The notes under the pieces were generated by a model, which did no database searches, had not been told where the DNA came from, and saw only the letters and a list, made by a program, of their open reading frames with translations. This document shows, in pieces, positions 11,803-18,607 of a DNA stretch of 18,607 nt. Where the stretch lies: the NCBI GenBank assembly GCA_023136985.1, contig JAGLQD010000163.1, positions 1 through 18,607 of the forward strand, read 5' to 3'. The position numbers and the translations under genes were made by a program. The stretch comes from Candidatus Sabulitectum sp. (GTDB lineage Bacteria; Fermentibacterota; Fermentibacteria; Fermentibacterales; JCC-6). Every line of letters begins with the position of its first letter. The stretch's first letter is position 1.

Positions 11803-13083
11803 ATGCGGGGTATCTTGATGATCTGTCTGCCTGGTCTGATCGCTGGTCTGGCTCTGGCTGGAAACATCGATATACTTGGAATCAGAAGTGCCGAATATCT
11901 CATGGAACTATCCAGGAATGCAGTAACAGACTGTGCAGACGGGGTTACCTATAACCCTGCGGGTCTTGCATTTATTGATGAGGGAATTCATCTTAACTTC
12001 GGTGGTCAGTACATCGGAAAAGATTACACTATTACGGGTACTTTTCTGGGGGCCTCTGAGGAGACCGAAATGTCTACTACCATGGCCACTCCTTTCATTC
12101 CGAACTTCTATGCTGTTTACAAAACAGGCAGCATCGCCGCATTTGGTGGCTTTGCAGTCCCTGCAGGTGGTGGAAGTGTTGATTACGCAGACGGCCTTTT
12201 CATTATGCCCCTGCTGCAGACCGCCCTGGTTCAGGCTCAATACGGACCAACTCATATTGCCATTCTGAATGAAGGCTCAATGGAAGGTACCTCTTTTTAC
12301 ATGAGAGGGATTGCCGGTATTGCTTATGCCTTCAACCAGAGTTTCAGTGCAGCAGTTTCCGGCCGATACACATCCGGCCACCGTAATTATAAGGGCCAGG
12401 GAACTTTTACTGTTGTGGATATGGCAACAGGTCTTCCTGTTGGTACTACATCTGCCGAGCTGGATGTTGACAGAGACGCAGCTGGTATGTCTGCTTTGAT
12501 CAGCATTGATTACAAACCCTCCAGTCGGATCAACCTTGCTGCCAGATACGAGACCGCAACAGCTCTTGATTTTGAAGCCACTGCAAATGTAGCTTCAACA
12601 TGGGATGTGTTGATGCCATACCTTGCTGACGGAGCAAAGCAGAGGCGAGACCTTCCTGCTGTTGCTGCCATTGGTGTCGAAATGATGGCTACCAACAAAC
12701 TCAGACTTGGCTGCTCTGCCAATTACTATTTCCTTGAAGCTGCCGATCAGGGAGAGGACGACGGCATAGCTGACGCGTACGAAGATGGCTGGGAGGCAAA
12801 CATAAGCGGTCGTTACCAGTTCAATAATGCCTTTTCCGGTGCACTTGGATACAGCTATTCCAACTATGGCGGTTGTGATTCTACATACACTGATTTAGAG
12901 TACATGCTGAATACCGGCCTTCTTTCCGGAGGAGTTAACTGGCAGGCAAATGAAATTATGGATTTCACCATAGCCGGAGGAACAACATTTATCGAAAAGG
13001 GTGAAGGCGTGGGAATCTACACCGGAGAGACTTTTGACAAGAACGTATTCTTCCTGGCAATTGGAGCCAATGCTTCTTTTTAA
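11803..13083 (+). CDS. OmpP1/FadL/TodX-family outer-membrane transport protein
   Basis: From the ATG at 11803 the product is 426 residues with signal peptide MRGILMICLPGLIAGLALA. I chose this start over an in-frame GTG at 11764 because AAGGAGG lies 4 bases upstream and the signal peptide starts cleanly here. The family hallmark NPAGLA comes near residue 51 (TYNPAGLAF), followed by barrel strands and the terminal aromatic GANASF. FadL-type barrels admit hydrophobic compounds such as long-chain fatty acids or aromatics. The substrate is not predictable here. It has its own promoter-like sequence and a strong terminator. Confidence 0.85.
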   Translation: MRGILMICLPGLIAGLALAGNIDILGIRSAEYLMELSRNAVTDCADGVTYNPAGLAFIDEGIHLNFGGQYIGKDYTITGTFLGASEETEMSTTMATPFIPNFYAVYKTGSIAAFGGFAVPAGGGSVDYADGLFIMPLLQTALVQAQYGPTHIAILNEGSMEGTSFYMRGIAGIAYAFNQSFSAAVSGRYTSGHRNYKGQGTFTVVDMATGLPVGTTSAELDVDRDAAGMSALISIDYKPSSRINLAARYETATALDFEATANVASTWDVLMPYLADGAKQRRDLPAVAAIGVEMMATNKLRLGCSANYYFLEAADQGEDDGIADAYEDGWEANISGRYQFNNAFSGALGYSYSNYGGCDSTYTDLEYMLNTGLLSGGVNWQANEIMDFTIAGGTTFIEKGEGVGIYTGETFDKNVFFLAIGANASF

Positions 13084-13106
13084 ACCACTGAACTAGCATC
13101 GGGAAC

Positions 13107-13134
13107 AAAGGGGAGCCTGGTGGCTCCCCTTTTT
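13107..13134 (+). terminator. Terminator after the FadL-like gene
   Basis: GGGGAGCC (13110-13117) pairs with GGCTCCCC (13122-13129), loop TGGT, flanked by AAA and a run of five T residues. It resembles the terminator at 6562 in core sequence. Confidence 0.9.
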
Positions 13135-13230
13135 CTGTTACATTCCGTTACACTGCATTAACTGTTCCGTTCCAGCCAGCTCTCATTATACATCTGTACT
13201 CAGAACAACCAACCACGAAAGGAAAATGAG

Positions 13231-13779
13231 ATGAAAAAGGGAATCACAATAATAGCAATGCTTGCAGCCATAGTACTGCTTGCTGGATCAGCAGTTGCCC
13301 AGCCTGGGGGAATGCAGGGAAGACCAATGGATAACAATCAGGGCCATAGCGGACCTGGGAGTGACTTTTTTCAGAGAATGCTGCCTATGATGAGAATGCT
13401 TGATCTTACCGATGATCAGAGAGAAGTTATTCGAGACATAATGGAAGAGACCCGTGAATCCATGGAAAGTCTCAGAGGAACAGAAGACCCCGGCAGCCAC
13501 AGAGATGACTTCATGGAACTATTTTCCTCAAGCAGTCTATCTGTTTCTGAAGTAGAGAATCTTCTAAATCAGAGAATTGAAGCAATGGAAGACGCCAACA
13601 GCATAATTGCCGAAGCCCTTGTGGACATTCATGATGTTCTGACCCCCGAACAGCTTGCTGCCCTGGCTGAGTTTAATCCCGGTTCCATGGATATGGGAAT
13701 GGGCAACCGTGGTCAAAGCGGTCAAAGCGGTCACAGCGGTCGCAGCGGTGCAAATATGGGCGTACACCCCCATAGGTAG
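13231..13779 (+). CDS. Spy/CpxP-like periplasmic LTxxQ protein
   Basis: The 182-residue product has a signal peptide (residues 1-23, ending AVAQ) and two LTxxQ motifs, LTDDQ (59-63) and LTPEQ (137-141), hallmark of the Spy/CpxP/zinc-resistance-associated family. The region between them is helical and acidic, as in the cradle-shaped Spy chaperones that buffer envelope stress or bind metals. The tail is unusual: four near-perfect 9-base repeats (13711-13746) encode G-(Q/H/R)-S triplets, followed by a His-ended VHPHR, with many Met residues (MDMGMG). Metal binding is plausible. GAAAGGA is 7 bases upstream of the ATG. The gene lies between two terminators. Confidence 0.8.
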   Translation: MKKGITIIAMLAAIVLLAGSAVAQPGGMQGRPMDNNQGHSGPGSDFFQRMLPMMRMLDLTDDQREVIRDIMEETRESMESLRGTEDPGSHRDDFMELFSSSSLSVSEVENLLNQRIEAMEDANSIIAEALVDIHDVLTPEQLAALAEFNPGSMDMGMGNRGQSGQSGHSGRSGANMGVHPHR

Positions 13780-13789
13780 AAGCGGACAC

Positions 13790-13825
13790 AAAAAAAGGGA
13801 GGGTTTCACAAACCTTCCCTTTTTT
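13790..13825 (+). terminator. Terminator after the Spy-like gene
   Basis: A-rich flank, then GGGAGGGTTT (13797-13806) pairing with AAACCTTCCC (13810-13819, one G.U) and a run of T residues. The symmetric A and T tracts could work in both directions. Confidence 0.9.
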
Positions 13826-13851
13826 GTATTTATTGGGGGAAGGAGAGTGAA

Positions 13852-14085
13852 ATGTACTTTGCAGATCTACCAGAGATCACAGAAGCCGCAGTTCGTGCTG
13901 CCAAGCGAGATGGAATAGCATTTTATATTCTCTGCAATCCATCCAGAAAAGAAAAAATGTATACAGCCCTTCCCTCAAGAGGTTTTGGTCTGCCTGCAGG
14001 ATTCTATATTGAAGAATTGATCAGACCGGATGTAGAGAGGATTGAGCTGGAGCGTTCTGAAAAAACCAGCACCAACGGGTTTTAG
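13852..14085 (+). CDS. Small hypothetical protein (77 aa)
   Basis: A very strong GGAAGGAGAG precedes the ATG, so translation is likely. The product is soluble and mixed alpha/beta (MYFADLPEITEAAVRAAKRD at the start, then GIAFYILCNPSRKEKMY), has one Cys, no signal peptide and no motif I can name. It begins 27 bases after the Spy-like gene's terminator, so it would need readthrough or a promoter inside that short gap, and I see none clearly. I do not assign a function. Confidence 0.6.
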   Translation: MYFADLPEITEAAVRAAKRDGIAFYILCNPSRKEKMYTALPSRGFGLPAGFYIEELIRPDVERIELERSEKTSTNGF

Positions 14086-14122
14086 GCCTGAGCAACATCT
14101 TTTTCGATTATAGTTTCTTACT

Positions 14123-14288
14123 CTAGTGCTTTGTACGCCTTAATGTTTCGATATAATGCGCTGCTATCCTGAGTTCCAGCAAGGCACTGGTTTATGCGCA
14201 TAGCATCGCTATGTAATTGAACCAGTAACGATGCTGGGGCTAAGGAGAGCAAGCAGGATGCGTAAGTTTAAGGTATACAGAGTACTAG
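14123..14288. other. Nested imperfect palindrome of 166 bases
   Basis: Four concentric paired segments are visible: 14123-14143 with 14268-14288 (21 positions, one mismatch, three G.U), TCCTGAG with CTAAGGA (14167-14173/14240-14246, one mismatch), CCAGCA with TGCTGG (14176-14181/14232-14237), and ACTGGTT with AACCAGT (14186-14192/14220-14226). At the tip CATAGC-ATC-GCTATG (14199-14213) forms a hairpin. No protein is encoded in 14086-14335, which lies between convergent genes. It could be a structured RNA, a MITE-like relic or a terminating structure; there is no second copy in the window and no T tract. Confidence 0.7.
14131..14157 (+). promoter_or_regulatory. Possible promoter inside the nested palindrome
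   Basis: A perfect TATAAT (14152-14157) follows TTGTAC (14131-14136) at 15 bases, slightly short. Transcription would start near 14164, just before the inner hairpin (14167-14246). Confidence 0.35.
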
Positions 14289-14335
14289 GTCGCTGCCATC
14301 AAATCCAGTAACGAATGCTCTTGTTAAGGCATATT

Positions 14336-16357
14336 TCAGTGGAGAACAAGCATCTGTGAAAAAGCAGAACCTGCCTCTGAATTGATCACAAAACTGTAAC
14401 ATCCTGAAGGAAGACTGGAGGCATCAAAGCTGAGGCTCCCCTGCCCTGCACTAAGAATACCCTGATGAACCATTGCGGCAATTCTACCGGAGATATCGTA
14501 AACTGCAATAGTGGCGGTACCGGAAGCAGGCATAGTGTAGTTCACAGCACAGGTACTGCTTACCGGATTAGGGCTCGGAGCGTAAATAACAGGAGTCGTT
14601 ACTGAAGGGTTGCCTTCTTCCTCTTCAATTCCCATCTGACCAGCAATAAACATAAGAGCCGGATCGCCAAGCAGATTGTTCTCCTGAAGAATCCAATTCT
14701 GCATGGAAATACTTACATTTGCCTTGAATTCATCCTTGGAAACACCATGCGCAACCCCTATCTCATACTGCTCATCCTGCAGAAGAACCTCTGCGAAAAA
14801 CAGCTCAAGCCACTCACTGGGGCCAAATGCAGGCGGAGTACCAATACCCCAATGCGAGTTATACATTACAGCAATAGAGCCCCCGTCAGGCCAGATCATT
14901 AACCGCTCTGCAATGCAGGCAATATTCTGAAGATGTCCGGGGTGGCAGGCCATAGAGTGAAAGACAACAGGCATTCCAGAGTTGGTCATATCGTAGTAGT
15001 TTGATGTTGTAACAATTTCTTTGGGAGGATCGAAATACCAGTACACACCCCCTGCATTCCCGTGTCCATTAAGGCTACTGTATGAAACACCCTGATTATA
15101 AAGATCTATCTGATTGTTAGGGTGTGCAGAATAGTCTTCGTACAGTTTGTGCACAGTCCAGGACTCCGGTATTCTGGAATCAATAGAATCACAGACGAAT
15201 GATCCCCAGTACCCAGGAGGATCATCTACCCATAATCCCGCCCCTGCAAGCAGTGCAGTGGTCTGCCAGCTGCCTGGCAGTGGATCTGTTTCGTATGCTA
15301 CAGTCTTGGCCACCATGGTTGCAAGACGGGCAGGCACATCAGTGCTGAATCTTCCCACATAAATGTCTGAGTAGTAATCAAGGCCATCGCTATACTCACC
15401 ATACAGGTGGTCTCCATCAAGATCCCAGCTGCCATCCAGATCGCTGAAGTAGAGATCAGCTACCGAATCCATGATATTCCCACCAATGTTCAGGCTGGAA
15501 ATTCTAGTAGTTTCACCAAAATCACCAACAATAAGGGCATAAACCAGTCCCTGATTCTGGTAAGCATCCACCAGGTAATTCCTGATCTGCTCCTGGGTGT
15601 CGTAACCATCATAGTTATCATAGATCCACTGGGTAGAGATAAACGCAGATCCGTGTGTCACTGATCTCAGGTCAACGAGTGGCTGAATGGTTGATTCATG
15701 TACTGAGTCTGCAATTACAACCCAGGGAGCTCCATCAACGACATCAGTAACTTCCGGCACACATGTTTCAAGCATTTCAGGATTCTGAACAACAGACCCA
15801 AGAGCAGCAATCGCTGTTCTCAACTGAGTTTCCGAGAGTGTGAGCCTTTGTACATCAGTGACTGAAGCCAATACCGGTGTAAGTCTGGCACTGGTTACAA
15901 GCGAAAGCTTTCCTGTAGGGGGATTCCAGACAAATGGAACATAAGAAAAAGAAGCTATCCTGAAACCGGTTTTATTGCCTGTGTTGATGTGCTGAACAGC
16001 ATCTAACGGAAATACTCCACGTGAATAGCTAACAGAATGTGGAATACAAGCCGGAATCGGCTGGTTCAAGGGAACCGTAATCACAGGAGCAACACTAATG
16101 ATCCCGGGAAGTTCCACCTCGGAAAGCACCTCTACCTGAACACTCTCAAGATATGTTCCCTGTGGAATGACCATGGAATATCCTATTCCCGGAAGGCTGG
16201 GATCTCCCTGGGCAAACGGGGATGATCCTCCGGGGATGTAAACACTTTCTTCGCCGCGAAATGGAATGAAACTTACATCTTCAGCCTCAATAAAAAAATA
16301 CAGGTCTTCTGACTGAACAGAAACGAAAGCCAACAATACACTGATGAATAAAGTCAT
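14336..16357 (-). CDS. Gingipain-type C25 peptidase with type IX sorting domain (copy 1)
   Basis: From the ATG at 16357 the product is 673 residues; I prefer this to an in-frame TTG 21 bases upstream because AAAGGA precedes the ATG and the paralogue starts at the equivalent place. After a short signal peptide and a propeptide-like region, the caspase-fold C25 domain shows GAPWVVIAD, ALIVGDFGET, YFSDLDGSWDLDGD and IYVGRFSTD. The catalytic pair is His422 in NGHGN and Cys461 in HSMAC, and LLGDPALMF closes the domain. The final 85 residues are a sorting domain (SPNP, AVYDISGRI). It is probably a surface or secreted cysteine protease. Its stop is TGA. The tandem copy lies just upstream. Confidence 0.88.
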   Translation of the reverse strand: MTLFISVLLAFVSVQSEDLYFFIEAEDVSFIPFRGEESVYIPGGSSPFAQGDPSLPGIGYSMVIPQGTYLESVQVEVLSEVELPGIISVAPVITVPLNQPIPACIPHSVSYSRGVFPLDAVQHINTGNKTGFRIASFSYVPFVWNPPTGKLSLVTSARLTPVLASVTDVQRLTLSETQLRTAIAALGSVVQNPEMLETCVPEVTDVVDGAPWVVIADSVHESTIQPLVDLRSVTHGSAFISTQWIYDNYDGYDTQEQIRNYLVDAYQNQGLVYALIVGDFGETTRISSLNIGGNIMDSVADLYFSDLDGSWDLDGDHLYGEYSDGLDYYSDIYVGRFSTDVPARLATMVAKTVAYETDPLPGSWQTTALLAGAGLWVDDPPGYWGSFVCDSIDSRIPESWTVHKLYEDYSAHPNNQIDLYNQGVSYSSLNGHGNAGGVYWYFDPPKEIVTTSNYYDMTNSGMPVVFHSMACHPGHLQNIACIAERLMIWPDGGSIAVMYNSHWGIGTPPAFGPSEWLELFFAEVLLQDEQYEIGVAHGVSKDEFKANVSISMQNWILQENNLLGDPALMFIAGQMGIEEEEGNPSVTTPVIYAPSPNPVSSTCAVNYTMPASGTATIAVYDISGRIAAMVHQGILSAGQGSLSFDASSLPSGCYSFVINSEAGSAFSQMLVLH

Positions 16358-16406
16358 ATGATCCTTTCTCTCCAGCAAACCTATATAAAAAACAAATTCA
16401 TTGAGA

Positions 16407-16434
16407 AAGGCCTCCCGATTTCTCGGGAGGCCTT
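16407..16434 (-). terminator. Terminator hairpin between the two C25 genes
   Basis: A 12-bp perfect stem (AAGGCCTCCCGA with TCGGGAGGCCTT) has a 4-base loop and sits 31 bases after the stop of the upstream minus-strand gene. The T tract on that strand is short (TTTCTC), so readthrough into the second peptidase gene is possible. Confidence 0.7.
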
Positions 16435-16465
16435 ATTATTCCACTATTTTACCGCTATATGAAAT

Positions 16466-18475
16466 TTAGCGAAGAACAAGCATCTGTGTGGAAGCAGATC
16501 CTGTTTCTGAATTAATAACAAGGCTGTAGCATCCTGAAGGTAGAGTGGAGGCGTCAAAGCTGAGGCTTCCCTGTCCTGCGCCAAGAATACCCTGATGAAC
16601 CGTAGCAGCAATTCTACCGGAGATATCATAAACTGCAATGGTAGCAGTACCTGAAGCTGGCATTGTGAAGTTCACAGCGCATGTACCACTTACCGGGTTA
16701 GGACTTGGGGCATAAATTGCAGGTGCAGCAACTGAAGGGCTTCCTTCTCCCTCTTCAATTCCCATCTGGCCGGCAATAAACTGAAGTGCAGGGTCACCAA
16801 GAAGGTTGTTCTCCTGAAGCACCCATGTCTGCATGGAAACACTTACATTAGCCTTGAACTCATCTTTGGAAATGCCGTGGGTAACACCTATCTCATACTG
16901 CTCATCAACAAAAAGAACTTCAGCAAAATAGAGCTCAAGCCATTCGCTGGCACCGAAGTTTGGAGGTGAACCCCAACCATTATCGGAATTGAACATAACT
17001 GCAACTGCACCACCCTGTGCCCTGAACATGAGTCTTTCTGCAATAGAAGCAACATTCTGAATGTTGCCTGCAAGGCAAGCTATCGAATGGATCACAGGCG
17101 GAACAGCGTTATTGGTGAGGCCTGTGTAATTGCCAGAGGAGATAAGATCCGTTGGTGGGTGGTCGTACCAGTAGATTCCTGCATAGAATCCGTGTCCATT
17201 GGGTGAACAGTAGGAAACTCCATCATTCAGAATGTCAATCTGGTTATTGGGGTGGCCAGAAGCCGTTTCGTAAAGCTTGTACTCTGTCCATGAAGCAGGA
17301 ATTCTTACTGAGATAGAATCACAAACCTTATCGCCACCATAAGGAGGCCAGAGTAGAGCCCCAGCCAGAAGAGCAGAGGTCTGCCAGTCGCCTGAAGGTG
17401 CTGTGGTCTCGTAGGCAACTGTTCTGTCAACCATTACCGTAAGACGAGAAGGCACATCTGTGCTGTATCTTCCAACGTAAAGGTCTGTGTAATAGTCAAG
17501 CCCATCGCTCAGCTCACCGAATTTGTTGTCGTTATCGCCGTCCCATGTTCCATCGAGATCGGCGAAATAAAGATCAGCAGTTGCGTTAAGAATATTACTA
17601 CCGATCTGAAGGCTGGAAACTCTTGTGGTTTCACCGAAATCACCAACGATAAGAGCATAGACAAGTCCCTGGTTCTCATAAGCATTGATGAGATAATTTC
17701 TGATCTTTTCCTGTGTATCACGGCCTGTGAAATTATCATAGATCCACTGTGTAGTAACAAACTGTGAACCGTGAGTCGTTGCTCGAAGATCGATCAAGGG
17801 CTGAAGAATAGTCTGAAGAGCCTCGTCTGCAATGACCACCCATGGTGCTCCATCAACGCCACTGACGATCTCAGGAGCAAAAACCTCAAGCATCTCCGGA
17901 TTCTGTACAACAGATTCAAGAGCCGAAATAGCAGTTCTTACCTGGAGATCCGAAAGGGCGAGCTCAGGAGCATCTGTAGCTGGTACCACTACCGGGGTAA
18001 GTGTTGCACTGGTTACCAGAGAAATGATTCCCGTTGCAGGATCCCATGTAAAAGGAACATATGTGAAAGAGGCGACCCTGAAACCCGTCTTGTTACCTGT
18101 ATTAACATCATGAATTGAGACGGAGGGAAATGCTCCTCTTGAATAACTGCTGGAATGAGGAATAACCACTGGAATCTGCTGATTCAGTGGAACGGAAAGA
18201 ACAGGCGCAATATTGTGAATACCTGGAAGATCCATTCTTGACAGTACTTCCACTTCAACATTCTCAAGATAGGTTCCCTGGGGAATAACCATGGAGTATC
18301 CCATTCCAGGAAGACCTGGCTCTCCATCCACAAACGGGGAAGCTCCACCTGGAATAAAAAGAACCTCTTCACCGCGGAAGGTTGTGAACTCCACTGCAGC
18401 AGGATCTATGGAGAAAGAAAGCTCTGTTGCCTGAACAGACATAAGAACCATTGCAACTTGCAAAAACAACATCAT
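16466..18475 (-). CDS. Gingipain-type C25 peptidase with type IX sorting domain (copy 2)
   Basis: The 669-residue paralogue of the preceding peptidase starts at ATG 18475 with GGAAAGG 6 bases upstream and a signal peptide (MMLFLQVAMVLMSVQA). Domain order is the same: propeptide-like region, C25 core (GAPWVVIAD, ALIVGDFGET, YFADLDGTWDGDND, LYVGRYSTD), catalytic His418 in NGHGF and Cys457 in HSIAC, LLGDPALQF, then the sorting domain from about residue 578. The sorting domains of the two copies are more alike than the rest, suggesting recent duplication or gene conversion. The 132 bases upstream to the window edge (18476-18607) hold only a leader; CTATTAG 29-30 bases before the ATG may be part of the promoter. 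Confidence 0.88.
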   Translation of the reverse strand: MMLFLQVAMVLMSVQATELSFSIDPAAVEFTTFRGEEVLFIPGGASPFVDGEPGLPGMGYSMVIPQGTYLENVEVEVLSRMDLPGIHNIAPVLSVPLNQQIPVVIPHSSSYSRGAFPSVSIHDVNTGNKTGFRVASFTYVPFTWDPATGIISLVTSATLTPVVVPATDAPELALSDLQVRTAISALESVVQNPEMLEVFAPEIVSGVDGAPWVVIADEALQTILQPLIDLRATTHGSQFVTTQWIYDNFTGRDTQEKIRNYLINAYENQGLVYALIVGDFGETTRVSSLQIGSNILNATADLYFADLDGTWDGDNDNKFGELSDGLDYYTDLYVGRYSTDVPSRLTVMVDRTVAYETTAPSGDWQTSALLAGALLWPPYGGDKVCDSISVRIPASWTEYKLYETASGHPNNQIDILNDGVSYCSPNGHGFYAGIYWYDHPPTDLISSGNYTGLTNNAVPPVIHSIACLAGNIQNVASIAERLMFRAQGGAVAVMFNSDNGWGSPPNFGASEWLELYFAEVLFVDEQYEIGVTHGISKDEFKANVSVSMQTWVLQENNLLGDPALQFIAGQMGIEEGEGSPSVAAPAIYAPSPNPVSGTCAVNFTMPASGTATIAVYDISGRIAATVHQGILGAGQGSLSFDASTLPSGCYSLVINSETGSASTQMLVLR

Positions 18476-18607
18476 ACCAAACCTTTCCTTTAAAAAAACT
18501 AATAGTCATCAGGAGAAAATACTGAAAACCGAAGTAGAAATCTAACAACATTCGTAGGAACACGAAAGGGGTTCAAAAGTTCCCGCAAAACACTGGAAAA
18601 CCAGAGT

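Noticed and set aside
14123..14288. Integron attC site
   Set aside because: The palindrome is longer than usual and I find no properly placed RYYYAAC / GTTRRRY core sites; there is no integrase in the window.
16358..16378. TTG start adding seven residues to C25 copy 1
   Set aside because: The AAAGGA site lies inside this extension and is placed for the ATG at 16357, which matches the start of the paralogue.

Overview
The window looks like a piece of the chromosome of a Gram-negative bacterium from a little-studied lineage, plausibly an FCB-related candidate phylum (Fermentibacteria-like; this is an inference). It encodes outer-membrane beta-barrels (one FadL/OmpP1-like), lipoproteins, two gingipain-type C25 peptidases and a multidomain secreted protein, the last three ending in type IX secretion (Por) sorting domains. 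No ribosomal or other strong taxonomic marker is present. TAA, TAG and TGA are all used as ordinary stops.

Layout. 1-1458: a small [4Fe-4S] ferredoxin-like lipoprotein overlapping by one base with a beta-barrel gene, closed by a terminator. 1543-3832: a DsbD/UreH-like membrane protein with an extra soluble domain, then a CitD-CitE-like fusion (13-base gap). 3840-4568 (-): a MetW-like methyltransferase. 4759-6549: a secreted type IX cargo protein, sharing a bidirectional terminator with the convergent gene behind it. 6588-9763 (-): a redox-looking cluster of three genes: two short secreted paralogues (9763-9155 and 8973-8362), then a NapH-like Fe-S membrane protein carrying five Cys4 repeats. 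9935-10011: tRNA-Asp. 10077-10220: a probable small structured RNA. 10264-10560: a tandem repeat array. 10596-14085: an NHL-type propeller lipoprotein, a FadL-like porin, a Spy/CpxP-like protein and a 77-residue orphan. 14123-14288: a nested palindrome. 14336-18475 (-): two tandem C25 peptidases.

The most interesting observation is in the 8362-9763 pair. Each paralogue has a good Shine-Dalgarno, a signal peptide and then an in-frame UGA at codon 37, in the same context (PFCxx-UGA-T), followed by an uninterrupted, diverged but homologous body of about 165 residues. Directly downstream of each UGA lies a 6-7 bp hairpin with a G-containing 4-base loop at the distance expected of a bacterial SECIS. 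One of the two genes also ends with a normal UGA. This suggests two exported CxxU selenoproteins of an undescribed family, adjacent to a Cys-rich Fe-S membrane protein. The two promoters share a GTTTC-N2-GAAAC palindrome that recurs at the start of the probable small RNA, so the three may be coregulated. No selenocysteine machinery (selA, selB, selC, selD) lies in this window, so the hypothesis needs a genome-level check.
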